DNA of 64,000 bases, taken from positions 34,141,103 to 34,205,102 of the forward strand of contig JACMZG010001911.1 of the NCBI GenBank assembly GCA_018340805.1, written 5' to 3'. The position numbers were made by a program, and so were the translations under genes. Shown here in pieces: positions 46,100 to 57,714 of the stretch. The number at the start of each line of letters is the position of its first letter. Position 1 is the stretch's first letter. The DNA is from Microvelia longipes. Lineage: Eukaryota; Arthropoda; Insecta; Hemiptera; Veliidae. A model generated the notes under the pieces. It did not search any database and had not been told where the DNA came from. It saw only the letters and a list, made by a program, of their open reading frames with translations.

Positions 46100-47180
46100 A
46101 AAGGCGAGCGAAGTGAGCCCCTAGAATAATATGTTATGTCTTTACTCTATGCTATAAAATTTAGGTTCTGATAAACATATACAAAAAAGGCGAGCGAAGC
46201 GAGCCCATGAATTTCATGCCTTTGTTTTAAGTGTTCTCTTAAAGTAGGTATTGACAAACAAGCACCTAAAGGCGACGAAGCGAGCCCTAGAATATCATGT
46301 TATGTCTTTACTCTATGCTATAAAATTAGGTTGTAACAAACGTATACAAAAAGGCGAGAAAAACGATCCCTAGAATCTTATGTTTATGTCTTTACTCTAT
46401 GCATAAAATAAGGTTCTGATAAACATATACAAAAAGGCGAGCGAAGCGAGCCCATGAATTTTATGCCTTGTTTAAAATGTTCCTCTTACAGTAGATATTG
46501 AGAAACAAGCACATAAAGGCGTGCGAAGCGAGCCCTAGTATTGTATGGTTATTTTTATTATATACTCTTAAGTAGGTACTGATATGCAAACACATAATAG
46601 CGAGCGAAGCGAGCCCTTGAATTTTATTTTACGTTTTAAATTTTTCTCTAAAATTAGGTAGCGACAAACAAACATAAATAGGCGAGCGAAGCAAGCCCAT
46701 AATATTTTAATAAAATTTGAAAATTATAGTTTTAAATTGGCTAGTAACAAGCAAGTTTATAATGGCGAGCCTCAATGTATATGTATAATGTTTTTTTTTA
46801 TTCTATACTTATAAGAAGGAACTGATAAGCAAACACATAAAGGCGAGCGAAGTGAGCCCTAGAACTTTATGTTGTATTATAATTATTTTTCCTAAAATCA
46901 GTACTAACAGACACATATAGGCGAGCGAAATGAGCCCTGTATATTTGGTAAAATTATATTTTTACCTGCGAAATTTGCTTATAACAAACATACAAATAAA
47001 ATGAGCACTTATATATTTTGTTATCTTTTCAGTGTAGATTCTAAATTGGTAATGATTTCTGATACAGAAACGCTAGCGTAGCGAGCCGTGGAATAGTATG
47101 TTATAACTTATTTATTTTTTCAAAAATTAGGTATCGACAAATACTAACAATATAGGCGATTGAAGCGAGGCGTAGAATAT
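46100..47180. repeat. ~82-bp minisatellite inside the hAT-like element, about 14 units
   Basis: Each unit carries a core near GGCGAGCGAAGCGAGCCC followed by TAGAATnTTATG and an ACAAACAnACATAnA spacer. Cores lie near 46103, 46189, 46270, 46352, 46437, 46518, 46599, 46681, 46763, 46843, 46920, about 47001, 47070 and 47155. Units degrade toward the right end (GCGAGCCTCAATG at 46763, GCGATTGAAGCGAGG at 47155). Confidence 0.9.
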
Positions 47181-47536
47181 TAAGTAATTGTATGATTGTA
47201 TAGTATTAATACATTATATTTATGAAAAAATATCTGAGAAACCCTTATAATGCTTGCAAAGCAAGCACTTTGTCGGATTTTTTATATATTAAAATGATAT
47301 TTATATTATAAGTTTATTGTTAAAAAATATATGTAATATATTATTTTTTAATATATTTTTTATATTATTTTTATATATCTCCTATTTATTGCGGGTTTAG
47401 GTTATGTAAAAATTTCGGGGGGGGCTGAAGCCCCCTCAGCCCCCCCCTGGCTACGCCACTGAGATGTATAAACAAGTGATAGTAGTACTAGTGAATAAAG
47501 ATAGTTGGAGTGCAAGCGAATTTACATAATTTTTTA

Positions 47537-48012
47537 TTAATTTAGATGATCTAAATTAATGAAATGGCGGCCCCTGCCATTTCTGTCTGCGGATTGTATT
47601 ACCAGTTGAAGGGAAGATAAGGGCTGAACTAAAGGATTAGGATGGGATTGAAAAGTACTATGGAAGGTACGGTATTGGGATGCAGCTAAATCACGGACAA
47701 AGGGTATTCGGAAATCGTTGTGAAGGGTATGATTGGAAACATAATATAGAGCATCGGCGATTTTTCTTATTGTTTTAGACTGCAGGTGCAGGGATAGGAC
47801 ACGATAGGAGTTTGATGGTTTGGTAAGAGTTCTATGCCGTATGTCCAAACCATGACAAAGCAGAAATGAAGGTTTAGAGTAAAAAATCCAAAAATAATCT
47901 CATTGAGTTTAAATTTGGTACACTTATATCCCTTTATATTAGAAAAAATTACACAAGTTTCGTTTAAGAACAGTATATCAAAGGTTTTTGTAAGATCATA
48001 AGAGTTAAACAT
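47537..48012 (-). pseudogene. Broken Jockey-type LINE: C-terminal region with frameshift and apparent internal deletion
   Basis: In one minus frame (48012-47767) an N-terminal part (FDILFLNETCVIF..IKGYKC) resembles the start of an APE-type endonuclease, and soon after VWTYGIELL matches the conserved IWTYG motif late in Jockey polyproteins. In the next frame (47848-47537) LQSKTIRKIADALYYVSNHT, then LHNDFRIPFVRDLA and FHSTFQSHPNPLV, is the usual C-terminus. Endonuclease start and C-terminus are adjacent, so most of the reverse transcriptase is deleted. The C-terminal match is strong, the endonuclease match tentative. Confidence 0.72.
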
Positions 48013-48015
48013 TAT

Positions 48016-48182
48016 TGAGCGTGGTCAGTGGCTGGATTGGTAACCTCTCGGAATAAATTGGATATTGTCCAATGGATAATGTTTGGTAATTTCTATATTC
48101 TGAGAACAAGCGAAGGATGTCTAGGATGAGCATTGCGAAACCAATAAGGTAAAGAAAAGTTTTTAAGGGACCCCTACCTAGT
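48016..48182 (+). mobile_element. 5S rRNA-derived SINE, copy 5 (5'-truncated)
   Basis: Starts within the 5S head (GGTCAGTGGCTGGATTGGTA), then CTGAGAACAAGCGAAGGATG, AATAAGGTAAAGAAAAG and a GGGACCCCTACC tail. It abuts the end of the broken LINE at 48012. Confidence 0.6.
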
Positions 48183-48515
48183 ATATTTATTTTAATGTAT
48201 GATTATACCTTGAACACAATTCATATTAAATAATTCGACTTATATCAGCCGATAAATGAAACAGCTATTTATAAATAATTATGAATAAATATGTTACATA
48301 TGCCATTTGATTTAGAATTAAAATCATTTGAATCTGATATGAAGATATTTTACTGATTCATCGAACATTTATCAGAAAATTATGCTAATGAGTTTATCAT
48401 TTGATACTACCGAGTTTTGCAAAACATGAGTGTTTATAAGGCGGAAGTGGAGAGTAAAAGCAGTGAAACTTCTTGGTCAGCCTCTAGATCATTAATATAA
48501 TGATCGGTGTGATAT

Positions 48516-48661
48516 CATTCCGTCGACAAATCATTCCGTCGACAAATATCTTGTCGATGCAATGATTTGTCGACGCAACAACCCGATTCGTTCCGTCGAC
48601 AAACTCAAATTATTTGTCGATGGTACAATTTGTCGACGTTATGATTTGTCGACGGAACGAT
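48516..48661. mobile_element. 146-bp hairpin element packed with GTCGAC motifs
   Basis: Six GTCGAC and two GTCGAT sites in 146 bp, as CCGTCGACAAA on one side and TTTGTCGACGG on the other. Outer ends CATTCCGTCGACAAATCAT and, inverted, ATCGTTCCGTCGACAAATCA. Internal repeats of the terminal motif make several alternative stems. Probably a MITE; no clear flanking duplication. Confidence 0.65.
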
Positions 48662-50400
48662 ACGAAACCTAATGATCTTATAATAATTTTACTATTGAGC
48701 GTTACTTAATATCTTTCCTATTAATTTCAGGGTTCATTGGAGTATTTATTATTTACACCATATGGGGCCAAGGTTTCTTAATGTATCTCAGCCGCTGTAT
48801 CTGCTCAATCTATCCCTCATTCAATATAATTAGATTAACAAGATCATTTCAGATACCTGAATAATAACCGCCAAAAGTTATTCACGAATGATTCCTGTTT
48901 CCAGATCAGTTAATTATCTATTTCAATGAAATAATTATAAAGAAAAAATAGTAGAAATAAAATGCGTATAATTATGATCATTTTTAATGATATAGTAAAG
49001 CATATATGTTCTTAATTATAATCTTCAACTGCCCATGCTTACATTAAATGCGCATGTCTTAAATTTAGAGACATTTACCTTCCAACAATAGGTTTCCTAT
49101 TGTAGGTTATAAACAAATAGTGAAATATTCGCTAATCAAACTTGGCTAAAGCGCAGCACTAGCCGCGTTATGTAATGGTTAAATAACTATGGGATAACAG
49201 AGGGTGATGCTTTTTTAAAGCCTTACAAAAAAAGACTTGATTTTAGTTCTAAATCTTTTAACGGAATTAATGATTTTATCATCATATCGTATTTTCTTTT
49301 TATTATGAACAGCTATTTCTTTTGATATATAAATACTGGAACATCCATAAGCCAATGGAAGCTATTTAATATCAAATAAAGCGTAAATAAATCAGTGTTT
49401 CCCAGTGAAAAAATGGCTTACTTCTTGCTTTTTGAAGTAATGGTCAAGTCGATACCCACACTTTCAGCAATTTCAGTTTGAATCGCCAATACTTTATTTT
49501 GCTTGTTACTTCCTCGTGTCTTTATGTTTAATAAAAATAATAAAGGTTAGTAATTCAAAGGTTTGTTTAAATGTTGTTTTGGCCAAAAGTGTAAATATAT
49601 GGCAAGGAACTTATAAAAAGGGGAAGGAGTATATGAGGCCTTCTTAATGTAAAATAGTGTCGCCAAACCCCACCTCTACTACCTCGGGCACTACTAAAAC
49701 CTTTCTATCGTCAGGTTATAAACATGACAAATAAAATTTTAGTTCTTTATTAATGTGTAGTGGTTAATTGTACATATTTAATATTATCTTTACATTGTTT
49801 GAGATAAATAAGTTATAACCCCTAAGAAAAATATAAAAATATACTAGAATTAATGTCTGTAAATACTAAGCGTGTAGACCTTAAAAGGTAAAAACACAAA
49901 CTTTATACACTTCTCCAATACTTTTAAACTCTATATAGAACAAGTTGTCCCATGCTTATCCATTTTACTTGAAAACGGCGATGAAACTTTTTAGCCTTAT
50001 ACACCCCCTGTGGTATATGGTGAACTCCTCTTATCTTTGTTGCATAACCTGCGTTTCGACTTATCAGCTATAACCATGCTAGGGAAGGTAATTGTGCTCT
50101 TATTTCTCGATGTCACACGACGTTTGTGAGGTCAGTTAAATTCTTTTACCTTGTCATCCCCTTTATTCAAGATCCTTGGTTTAAAGCAACAAGCTATCCA
50201 AAAATAAAAAAAAGCGCTCTGCTTTTGTTTTAATAAAATTTTTAACTGTGGAGAGACTATTTATTCTTTCGTTCTATATCCAAAAATAGGTTTACTCTAT
50301 TCTTGAAGAAGTAATGTGGAAGTTAATGAATCTCATCTAAATAAAAGGAAAAAAATCTCTCCATAGTTACTAAGTTTACTATTATGGAGAGACATGGTTT
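48662..50400. other. Non-coding AT-rich stretch
   Basis: No supported coding region, element or repeat recognised. Confidence 0.5.
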
Positions 50401-50416
50401 CTATTATTACCTCATA

Positions 50417-50710
50417 GAGATATTATTACTAGAGGGGCCCTGTAGGTTAAATTGTGAAACATCGAAAAGGTAACCTGAACACCTTTTAATATTAATATAA
50501 TGAAAAAAACATTAAAAATACAGTAACATAAATAATACAACGTTTATAAAAGGAAACAAAACCCAAACAATGCAGGAAAAGCCGACAACGATTGGTTTGT
50601 TATAACCTTATCTTATTCTTAGAGGAGATTTCAATGAGGTTGCACAGAGCCCTTGAGAGCCCCAAAAAGATGTATTAGAGATAGCCTGTGCTTCTCTAGT
50701 ATAATATCTC
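50417..50710 (+). mobile_element. TA-flanked MITE family M, copy 2
   Basis: TA at 50415-50416 and 50711-50712 brackets termini GAGATATTATTACTAGAGGG and, inverted, GAGATATTATACTAGAGAAG. TA duplication and ~30-bp imperfect termini suggest mobilisation by a Tc1/mariner-type transposase, which is not in the window. Confidence 0.78.
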
Positions 50711-52080
50711 TAATGTATTACCATATTTATCGACATTTTGCTTTATATAGCCTTCTTTATAACGTTATTACCAGAAATCCCAAAGCTGTTCAGAATTCAA
50801 GAAGTAATAGATTCGAGTTTTATTATATAATTATTTTTTTTTTCTGGAGGTAGTAGCAGTAATTGAGCCACTATATTGGACCCGGTTTTTAGGATGAGAA
50901 CCAATCATTCATTGTATAAAGGAGGTTATGTACAGGTATTTACTTCACCTCGCGGACAACAATGAATGAGTAACAAAAACCCCTCAGGACGTCTAAAGAG
51001 TTCAATTCATTATATTGCCGCCATGTACTGTAATGTAGCGTGTTCAAAAAAACAACTGTATCATCCTCATGAGGTTTTGTTTTAAAAACGTTCATTTTTT
51101 TCCTGTTTTTGTTCGGTAAGACTAAATGTTTTTTTCGTTTTTAAAAGTGTTTTAATTGAACAATTTTTTGTGTGTTTATTTGTAAAGCTTCTTCATTTTT
51201 GAGTAAAAGTTATGGATGAAATTTCAATGACGACGAGAATATGGAGTGAATTGGAGCGTTTGGTTTTTTTTTTTTTTCAATATATTACAGTTAATATTAG
51301 CGCAGTTATATTAAATGACTTCTACTCATAAAAATATTTATTGCCATTCCGCTGAGAAGTCTGTTAAATGTCTTGCGCTAATTTTCCCGACGACTCGCTT
51401 TCGCTCGTCGGTTAAGAAATCTCATTGCCCGGTGACATAGAAGACAGAACTTTCTCAGCCTTATGGCATAAATAACCATTCATATTTCATCTAAATGTAT
51501 GTATTTTATTATTAATACAGATACCTATTGTGCACGTGGGTGATTCAACTGATGTTTACTTTTCTAATGAGAAAAGCTAAGTAATAATTACCATTTATGT
51601 AAAAAGAATTCTCACTTTGTTTTGTAATTTTTTATCAAGATATTTTGAGGTATTATTACAATACTTACTCTCCTTCGAAGACATAGAATCGCTAATCACC
51701 AAGTTCTTTTTGAAGCAGTCAATCGTAATAATTATGGATCAGAACCAAACTAGTTCATACGTTTACGCGTGCCCTCTATTCTATACCTATACAATTTGAA
51801 CGTAAGAGGTTCAAAAACAGATTGCGTACCGTACTCAAATTAAATATTGACATTTACAACTTGTATTTAAATAAAGAACTACTGGTACAATTGTCCTTAT
51901 AACCTTTTCAAATGAATTCAAGATTAATATGTCAGGCATAACTGTTACATAATAACGTACCCTATTAATAGTTTTCTTTATTTATTAGATATTCGTGGTT
52001 ATGTGAAAGTCATAAATATAACTATCATGTAACTATAACAGTTGCTCGATTTGATTAAATCTCTTTAAAATACTGATTCA

Positions 52081-52379
52081 GATACATTACCAAAGGGGCT
52101 ATATAGGCAGATAAGGGCCCTATCTTAACAACTTGAGAGGCTTGAAACATTTTGCTCAGTGCTCTCAGGGATTCTGTGTAACCTAATTGCAACCTTCTTT
52201 TTGAATGTGTTAAGGTTATAATATATCAATGGCTGTCGGCTCTTCGCAATTTGTTTTTGTATTGTTTTGTTTTAAAAGCATTGTATTATATAAGGTACTA
52301 AGGTACTGTAATCTTACCTTATACGGTAATGTCCTGTATTTCACAAATTCAACAGAGGCCTCTATAGTAGTAATATCAC
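52081..52379 (-). mobile_element. TA-flanked MITE family M, copy 3 (inverted)
   Basis: On the minus strand starts GTGATATTACTACTATAGAG and contains GCGAAGAGCCGACAGCCATT, a TTATAACCTTA box and GGTTACACAGAATCCCTGAG, colinear with the other two copies. One TA flank is clear (52380-52381); the other end is mutated. Confidence 0.68.
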
Positions 52380-52419
52380 TATGTTATCACTAAACCACCT
52401 CCGGCGAGGTTATTGATCG

Positions 52420-52510
52420 AGGTCACTAGAGCGTTAGTCTTTATACTGACTTTCGGACACCACGGAGGTCTGGAGTTCGCCATCCTAGGTACGCGTCACG
52501 ATGATTTCAC
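52420..52510 (+). mobile_element. tRNA-derived SINE head
   Basis: GGTCACTAGAGCGTTAGTCT (A-box region), CTGACTTTCGGACACC, then GGAGGTCTGGAGTTCGCCAT and CCTAGG (T-arm/B box) lie in tRNA order and spacing. The stems carry mismatches and a long AT-rich tail follows, so this is a SINE head rather than a functional tRNA gene. Confidence 0.6.
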
Positions 52511-52511
52511 T

Positions 52512-52630
52512 ATATATATATATTATATATATATATAATTAATATATATATGTAGTTCCTATATATTTTATGTACTCATTATATATTAATTATAATATAC
52601 TATAATATTATTATATAATATATATATATG
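52512..52630. repeat. (TA)-rich microsatellite
   Basis: TATA and ATTATATA tracts following the SINE head. Confidence 0.85.
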
Positions 52631-52799
52631 CTTCTTCAATATCATAACTTATTCACATATACTAAAAGTGTAATCCTACTTTAAGCGTAACGTAACGGTT
52701 GCTTCTAAAACCTGATGCGGTTTCCGCAAGGTCTATTACTAATGGCCCGCAATGATATTTATATCACTTAACAAAGAAGACTTCATGGCAATCACCGCC

Positions 52800-52911
52800 G
52801 CTTTGCGGGTACATTGATGTTACCATGTATCAGCAGGTGATATTACTAGTTTTCTGTAAGTGGCATGTTGCCACAGTATTAGCCAATTTCTAGATTTATT
52901 AGCAAAAAACC
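52800..52911 (+). repeat. Second copy of the intron-6 repeat family
   Basis: Matches 3825-3949 in the same order: a CTGCTTTG-like box, CATGTA..CAGCAG, GTAAGTGGCAT, then TTAGCnAATTTC and TTATTA. Diverged and lacking the far inverted end, so probably truncated. Confidence 0.5.
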
Positions 52912-55900
52912 GTGATTTGTCAATATCACCTATATATGTAGAACGAAATAGTCAAAACTGATTTTGATAATATTAATGTAACTTGTTTTTTTATTTCCCT
53001 ACATAGTAATTTATGAATTATTAAGTTTAAGCTTGATTGAAAATCTTTTAAAATTTTAGTGAATTTTTAAAAATTGTTTTAGTCATGATTGTTGGTCAGT
53101 ATTGTACCGTCATATATATTTTATAAACAATTATGTCGTGTACTTTTATATGATCAATTTTTGTAACAAGTTTTATTCCCGATCCGAGAAAGTGTCAAAC
53201 CCGTCAGGAGTTATCCTGTAAAAAAAAACGTCTTGGAAAATAAAACTTTATGTAGTTTGCTTGTTTAATTGACTTTTAAGATGACGACTTTTTAACAGCG
53301 TTTTGCGGCAATGTTTAGAAGTATGAATCGTAATTTTACGCCTTTTACAAGGCCATGACTAATAATAGACAAGTCCCCATAGAAAATAATATATCAATAA
53401 TGCTAAGCGTTGAATAAAAAAGAGGGTGACAAAGGGTCCTATTGATCTCGTATTGCAGACTTAGAACTTTATTCTGGCTCGCCTCCTTCAAGTTAACGAC
53501 TCGTTAATTGGGCTCAGCCTTCTTTTTTTTTTTTTTTGAAGTTGATAAAAAAATACAAAGTAAATGAAAAAAAAAACATTGGGAATAAAAAAAATCACAT
53601 GTTTAATTATTTGGCCTTAAGTTCTACTTTAAGTGAAGGATGATTTTAATTTAGTACAAGATTTATTTTCCTACATAGTAGAAAATTATGATATAAGTAT
53701 TTTGAAAGTATTATACTTTTTGATTTTAGAAAATTTTACATACAGGTTTATGTTTTAATAAGGTTTTCGATGCAAACAGAACGGTCAAAGTTAAGTCTAC
53801 CGACTAGTCTATTCATTATTGAATAGACTATTATTGAATACTATATAACTTTAGTATTTGATTTTACTATATTATGAAAACTGTATTATCAAAACATTAT
53901 GGCTTTATATTACAAATGCATGCTCTAAAAATCTTTCAGCGTCATATTAAAATGACGCTGTTGAAATCAAAACAGGGTCTATTTTTTTATAAATACAATC
54001 GAATATACACAATCAAAAACACAACACTACCTAAATACTTTTAAGAACTAATTTTTCCGGTGAAAATTATTCCCAAGGCACTTAGGCCTCTTATGAGGTT
54101 CCATTGTACCCGTAACTTGTACTAGATATATTTAAACTAATATTTTATGATAAATATTTAATAAACTGAAGATATTTTGAAAAGAGACTACCCAATGACT
54201 TGCATAGGTTAACTGTTGCTCAGCCAAAAATATAACTCAAGTAATATATTTGTGAAAAGTCTTTAATTTGTTTTTTATAATGTTGATAATTTAATTTTAA
54301 GGCATTTTGGAGCTTGTAATCACCCAGATCAGGCACTTTAGACTTAAGGTAGAAATATTCTTATAACAAAAATTACATTAATCATTCAACAATTACTTAA
54401 TCCAATGATATTTCTATTGATTTAATATTTTACTGTAGAGTAAAACTCTCTCTTATTAGTATCTTTTTTAACTAAGGAAAGCTAACTCTTCTTTATAGAG
54501 TTTTTCATGCATATCAAACACCTTACAAGAGTTATCTGGCAACAGCGCTTAGCCGTAACTCTGCACAGCAGCTATTATTTTGGTGGACAGTGAAATAACC
54601 GACTGGATAATCTAGTGCCAGGTAGGATCAGAAGATAATCATAACCCTATAGTTCAAAAAAATTAAAACTAACCCTCTAAGTCTATTATAAACTTTTCAG
54701 TGCTAAACTTATGTTAAAGTCTTACAAAATTAAACAAATAATCATTTAAATGAAAAGTTTAATACAATCGTTTTCTATTTATCTTTTGACATACATAGAT
54801 GGGAATAGATTAAATGTTTGATATAAATAATAAAAGATTATTACACACTTTCAAATTAGTGGCTCAAAATTAAATATGTCAACGGATAAATTTAAACTTA
54901 TAATACTTAAATAATTTTCCAATTTACCATAAAGAGTAAAACACTATCAAGAATTATTAAAACAACTTACAGTAATTTATCAATGAACTGTTAATTTATT
55001 ATACATTAATCTAATTAACCGTCGTGAAGGTTGTATACATAAATAACAGAACGCGTTTACGTAAATTGGATCCTTCAATCAGCTGATCGAGTTAATATGC
55101 AATACCTTGTTTTTATCAATTTTTGACGCATCAAACATTTTTTTTTATCTTAAAAAAGTTTTATTGAAAATTATTTTTATTACTTTGCTTATAAAGTTTG
55201 TAATTTTTTTTTTTTTTGTTACTTTTACTTCGTTACTTTTACTTTCATCTTTTATCATAGAAAAGTTTTTTTTGCCAAGTCTAAAGTTTACTTTAGATTT
55301 CTTTAAGTCTTCATCTTATGTTTTAAAGGTTTCCCTTAACGTTGCTTTATTTGCTTGGTTATATTAATTAATTTAATGTGCAATCGTATGAACTCATGAA
55401 ATATCAACGAACAAAAAAAATTAAAATTTTTAGAATATAAAAAAAATATAATATTCATCCAAATGTTAAAACATTAGGGTAGCTCTAAGCTGCTATGGTC
55501 TCAACATATACACAACATAGAACACACTTAAAATGTTCCTAAAAATAAAAATTCAGTTTGACAATATAAAATGAGAATAAAAATTGTTGAATTTTACAAC
55601 AAGAGTAACGTTTAAAATCATTAATATACAATATGAGACAAAACAAAATCAGCATTCCCTTCTATAAAAAATGTGGCAAAAATTATGGAATTTTTATGAT
55701 TTGTATGTTCTGAGAAATGGAAATCTGATGTAAAACGAGTTTGCCACCGATTTGCAATCACTTTAGCTTACATAACATAGATTATATTGTTTTCATAACT
55801 GTAGTGATAACTATACCCAGAAAGTATTTGTAAAATTCTTATTTTCAAAAAGAAAAGGTTTTTATTAAAGCCATTTTAATTGAAAATGGCTTTACGATTA

Positions 55901-57550
55901 GACAAATAAAGCTAGCATATTATTTTTTTTTATTCGAAAATTTTTTTTTCTCACAATTATAAACTATTAACCACTAAAAGGTCGACGTTTGAACAACATT
56001 TTCTATGATCTTCTTTCAATGTTTTTCCTTCTTTTTCGACAACAGAGTATTTTTAGTTTTGATTTTAGTCAGCTAAAATCATTATTATTATAACTTAGTA
56101 TTTATAGGATCAGATTACTATAATTAACCTAATTACAAATTACAAACGCTATCGCATTTCCTCGATCTTAGTTTAGGGTTTATACGATATAATTATTATT
56201 CATATCCAATCTAAGACCTATATAATATTGACCCACATTCTGAAAAAAAGTATTCTTAAAATGCGACAAAGAATCGTGCGTGAAGGCCTTTAATAATGTA
56301 CTGAGAGTCCATTTACGGATATATTAACGGCACAATACGTTATAGTTAATACGAATATGGTAGCTTTTGGATAAGGTAATCATGTAATTTCACTCTCTTT
56401 GTGAATTACGTAAATCACACATAATTTTACTGTATACAATTTTTTTAGATACTTTTTTGACCATAGGCAGTAGACCATATAATATATGTAAGACTATAAT
56501 AGTAATAATTATGAGGTGTAAACTTTATAAATCAGAACGAACACGTAATAAATGTATAATTTTGAAAGAATAAAAATAAGAAAAATTTGAAAATTTTTCT
56601 CTATCTGTCTTTTTTACAATTTTGAGCTGTCTTGCTGCATTCTACTGATGAGGACACTAAGGATTTTACTCTCTAAGAACATATCCTTCATATGGAAGTC
56701 GTTGATAAAGAACAAATTTGAATCAATTAAACCTTTATCAGTAACTTGTAAATATAAAGTAAATATTTATAAATTTTTCTCGCGCAATTATATCGGTAGG
56801 GACCTAAATTTGAAAAAAAAAAAAAGATTATGTAATCCATTAGTAAGTCATGTCACATGATAGCTTCCGCTATCCATACATTGAAATTATTAAGAATTTT
56901 ATTTTAATTTTTTTTAATGAATACTGTTTTATTTAAATAAGTATAAAAAAAACTTGATTAAAAATAATTTTTACTAAAGTATGTTTTATTAAACTAATTT
57001 TGACAAAAATAAGTTTTATTAAAATAAATTAAATTTAAATAAGTATAACAAAACCAAATTTATAACTTTTAATAAGTATATTTGAATTATTTTTATATTA
57101 CATCGCACGTTAATGATATGTATTATAACATTACTATAGCAAAACTTTTGTAGTTTATAAAAACAAAGAAGCAATAAACCTGTGAAGCAATCCTCAAAAA
57201 GGTGTTATAGATAATAAACTCTTATTCTCCCCAATCTCTAACCGCTATAACTTTTTCCGTAATCTTAATTTATTTCTTTTTGTCTTTCTAAAATAAATGT
57301 GGACAGGTTATCCAGGTTTGTTTGGATGTTCAAACTTTACAAAATGTACAACAAACAGACATGAACACAACTTTAGTTACAAAGTTTGTTTAAAAAACTT
57401 GGAGTATTTAAACAGTTTAGGCATCTATCTGTGAAGAAGGGCTAAGAAGCTTTTGGTCCTTATATGCCTTCTATATAAGCATAGAAAACTTTTTGAAGTG
57501 AACCTCCACAAAAAGAAAACAAAGTAACGTAGCATTTCAAGATATAAATA
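52912..57550. other. Non-coding AT-rich stretch
   Basis: Small hairpins at 53938-53960 (CAGCGTCAT arms) and 55868-55893 (AAAGCCATTTT arms). The 86-codon Phe/Leu/Ile-rich frame at 55107-55367 is a T-tract product. Nothing else recognised. Confidence 0.5.
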
Positions 57551-57714
57551 ATTTAAAACAAGACTTAAGAAAGAGAGAGAGGACAAAAATCTCTACTTGA
57601 CTCAAAAAACCTTCACTGGGGACTTCACTCCCAAAAACCTCCAACAATCCCATAGGGATCCTTTTCCTCTGCTAAACATCTTAGAGCGAGACCAGGAGAT
57701 TCAAAAAGAGCGAT
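57551..57714 (+). other. Coding-like 50-codon open segment of unknown nature
   Basis: In a GC-richer patch the plus frame reads FKTRLKKEREDKNLYLTQKT, then FTGDFTPKNLQQSHRDPF and PLLNILERDQEIQKER before TAG. No ATG, no clear splice sites, no family recognised. Possibly an exon fragment or chance. Confidence 0.2.

Larger units (their letters stand above)
45554..47461. mobile_element. Non-autonomous hAT-like transposon, 1.9 kb, with 8-bp target duplication
   Basis: Starts CAGTGGCGTAGCCAGG and ends with its exact inverse CCTGGCTACGCCACTG. Flanked by AGATGTAT at 45546-45553 and 47462-47469, an 8-bp duplication typical of hAT-superfamily insertion. Subterminal GC-rich hairpin on the right (GGGGGGGCTGAAGCCCCC). 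The interior has a (TA)n tract (45607-45682), a segment with TCTCAGGAACTACAATAGCT, and the 82-bp minisatellite. No transposase coding sequence. Confidence 0.9.

Noticed and set aside
46100..47180. CRISPR-like spacing of the GCGAGCGAAGCGAGCC core
   Set aside because: The 60-odd bases between cores are themselves repeated, so it is a minisatellite inside a transposon.
52420..52510. Possible tRNA gene
   Set aside because: A- and B-box-like segments are present but stems mismatch and related heads occur elsewhere; SINE is the better reading.
55107..55367. 86-codon hydrophobic plus frame resembling a membrane protein
   Set aside because: Phe/Leu/Ile content follows from T-rich DNA; no conserved motif or context.
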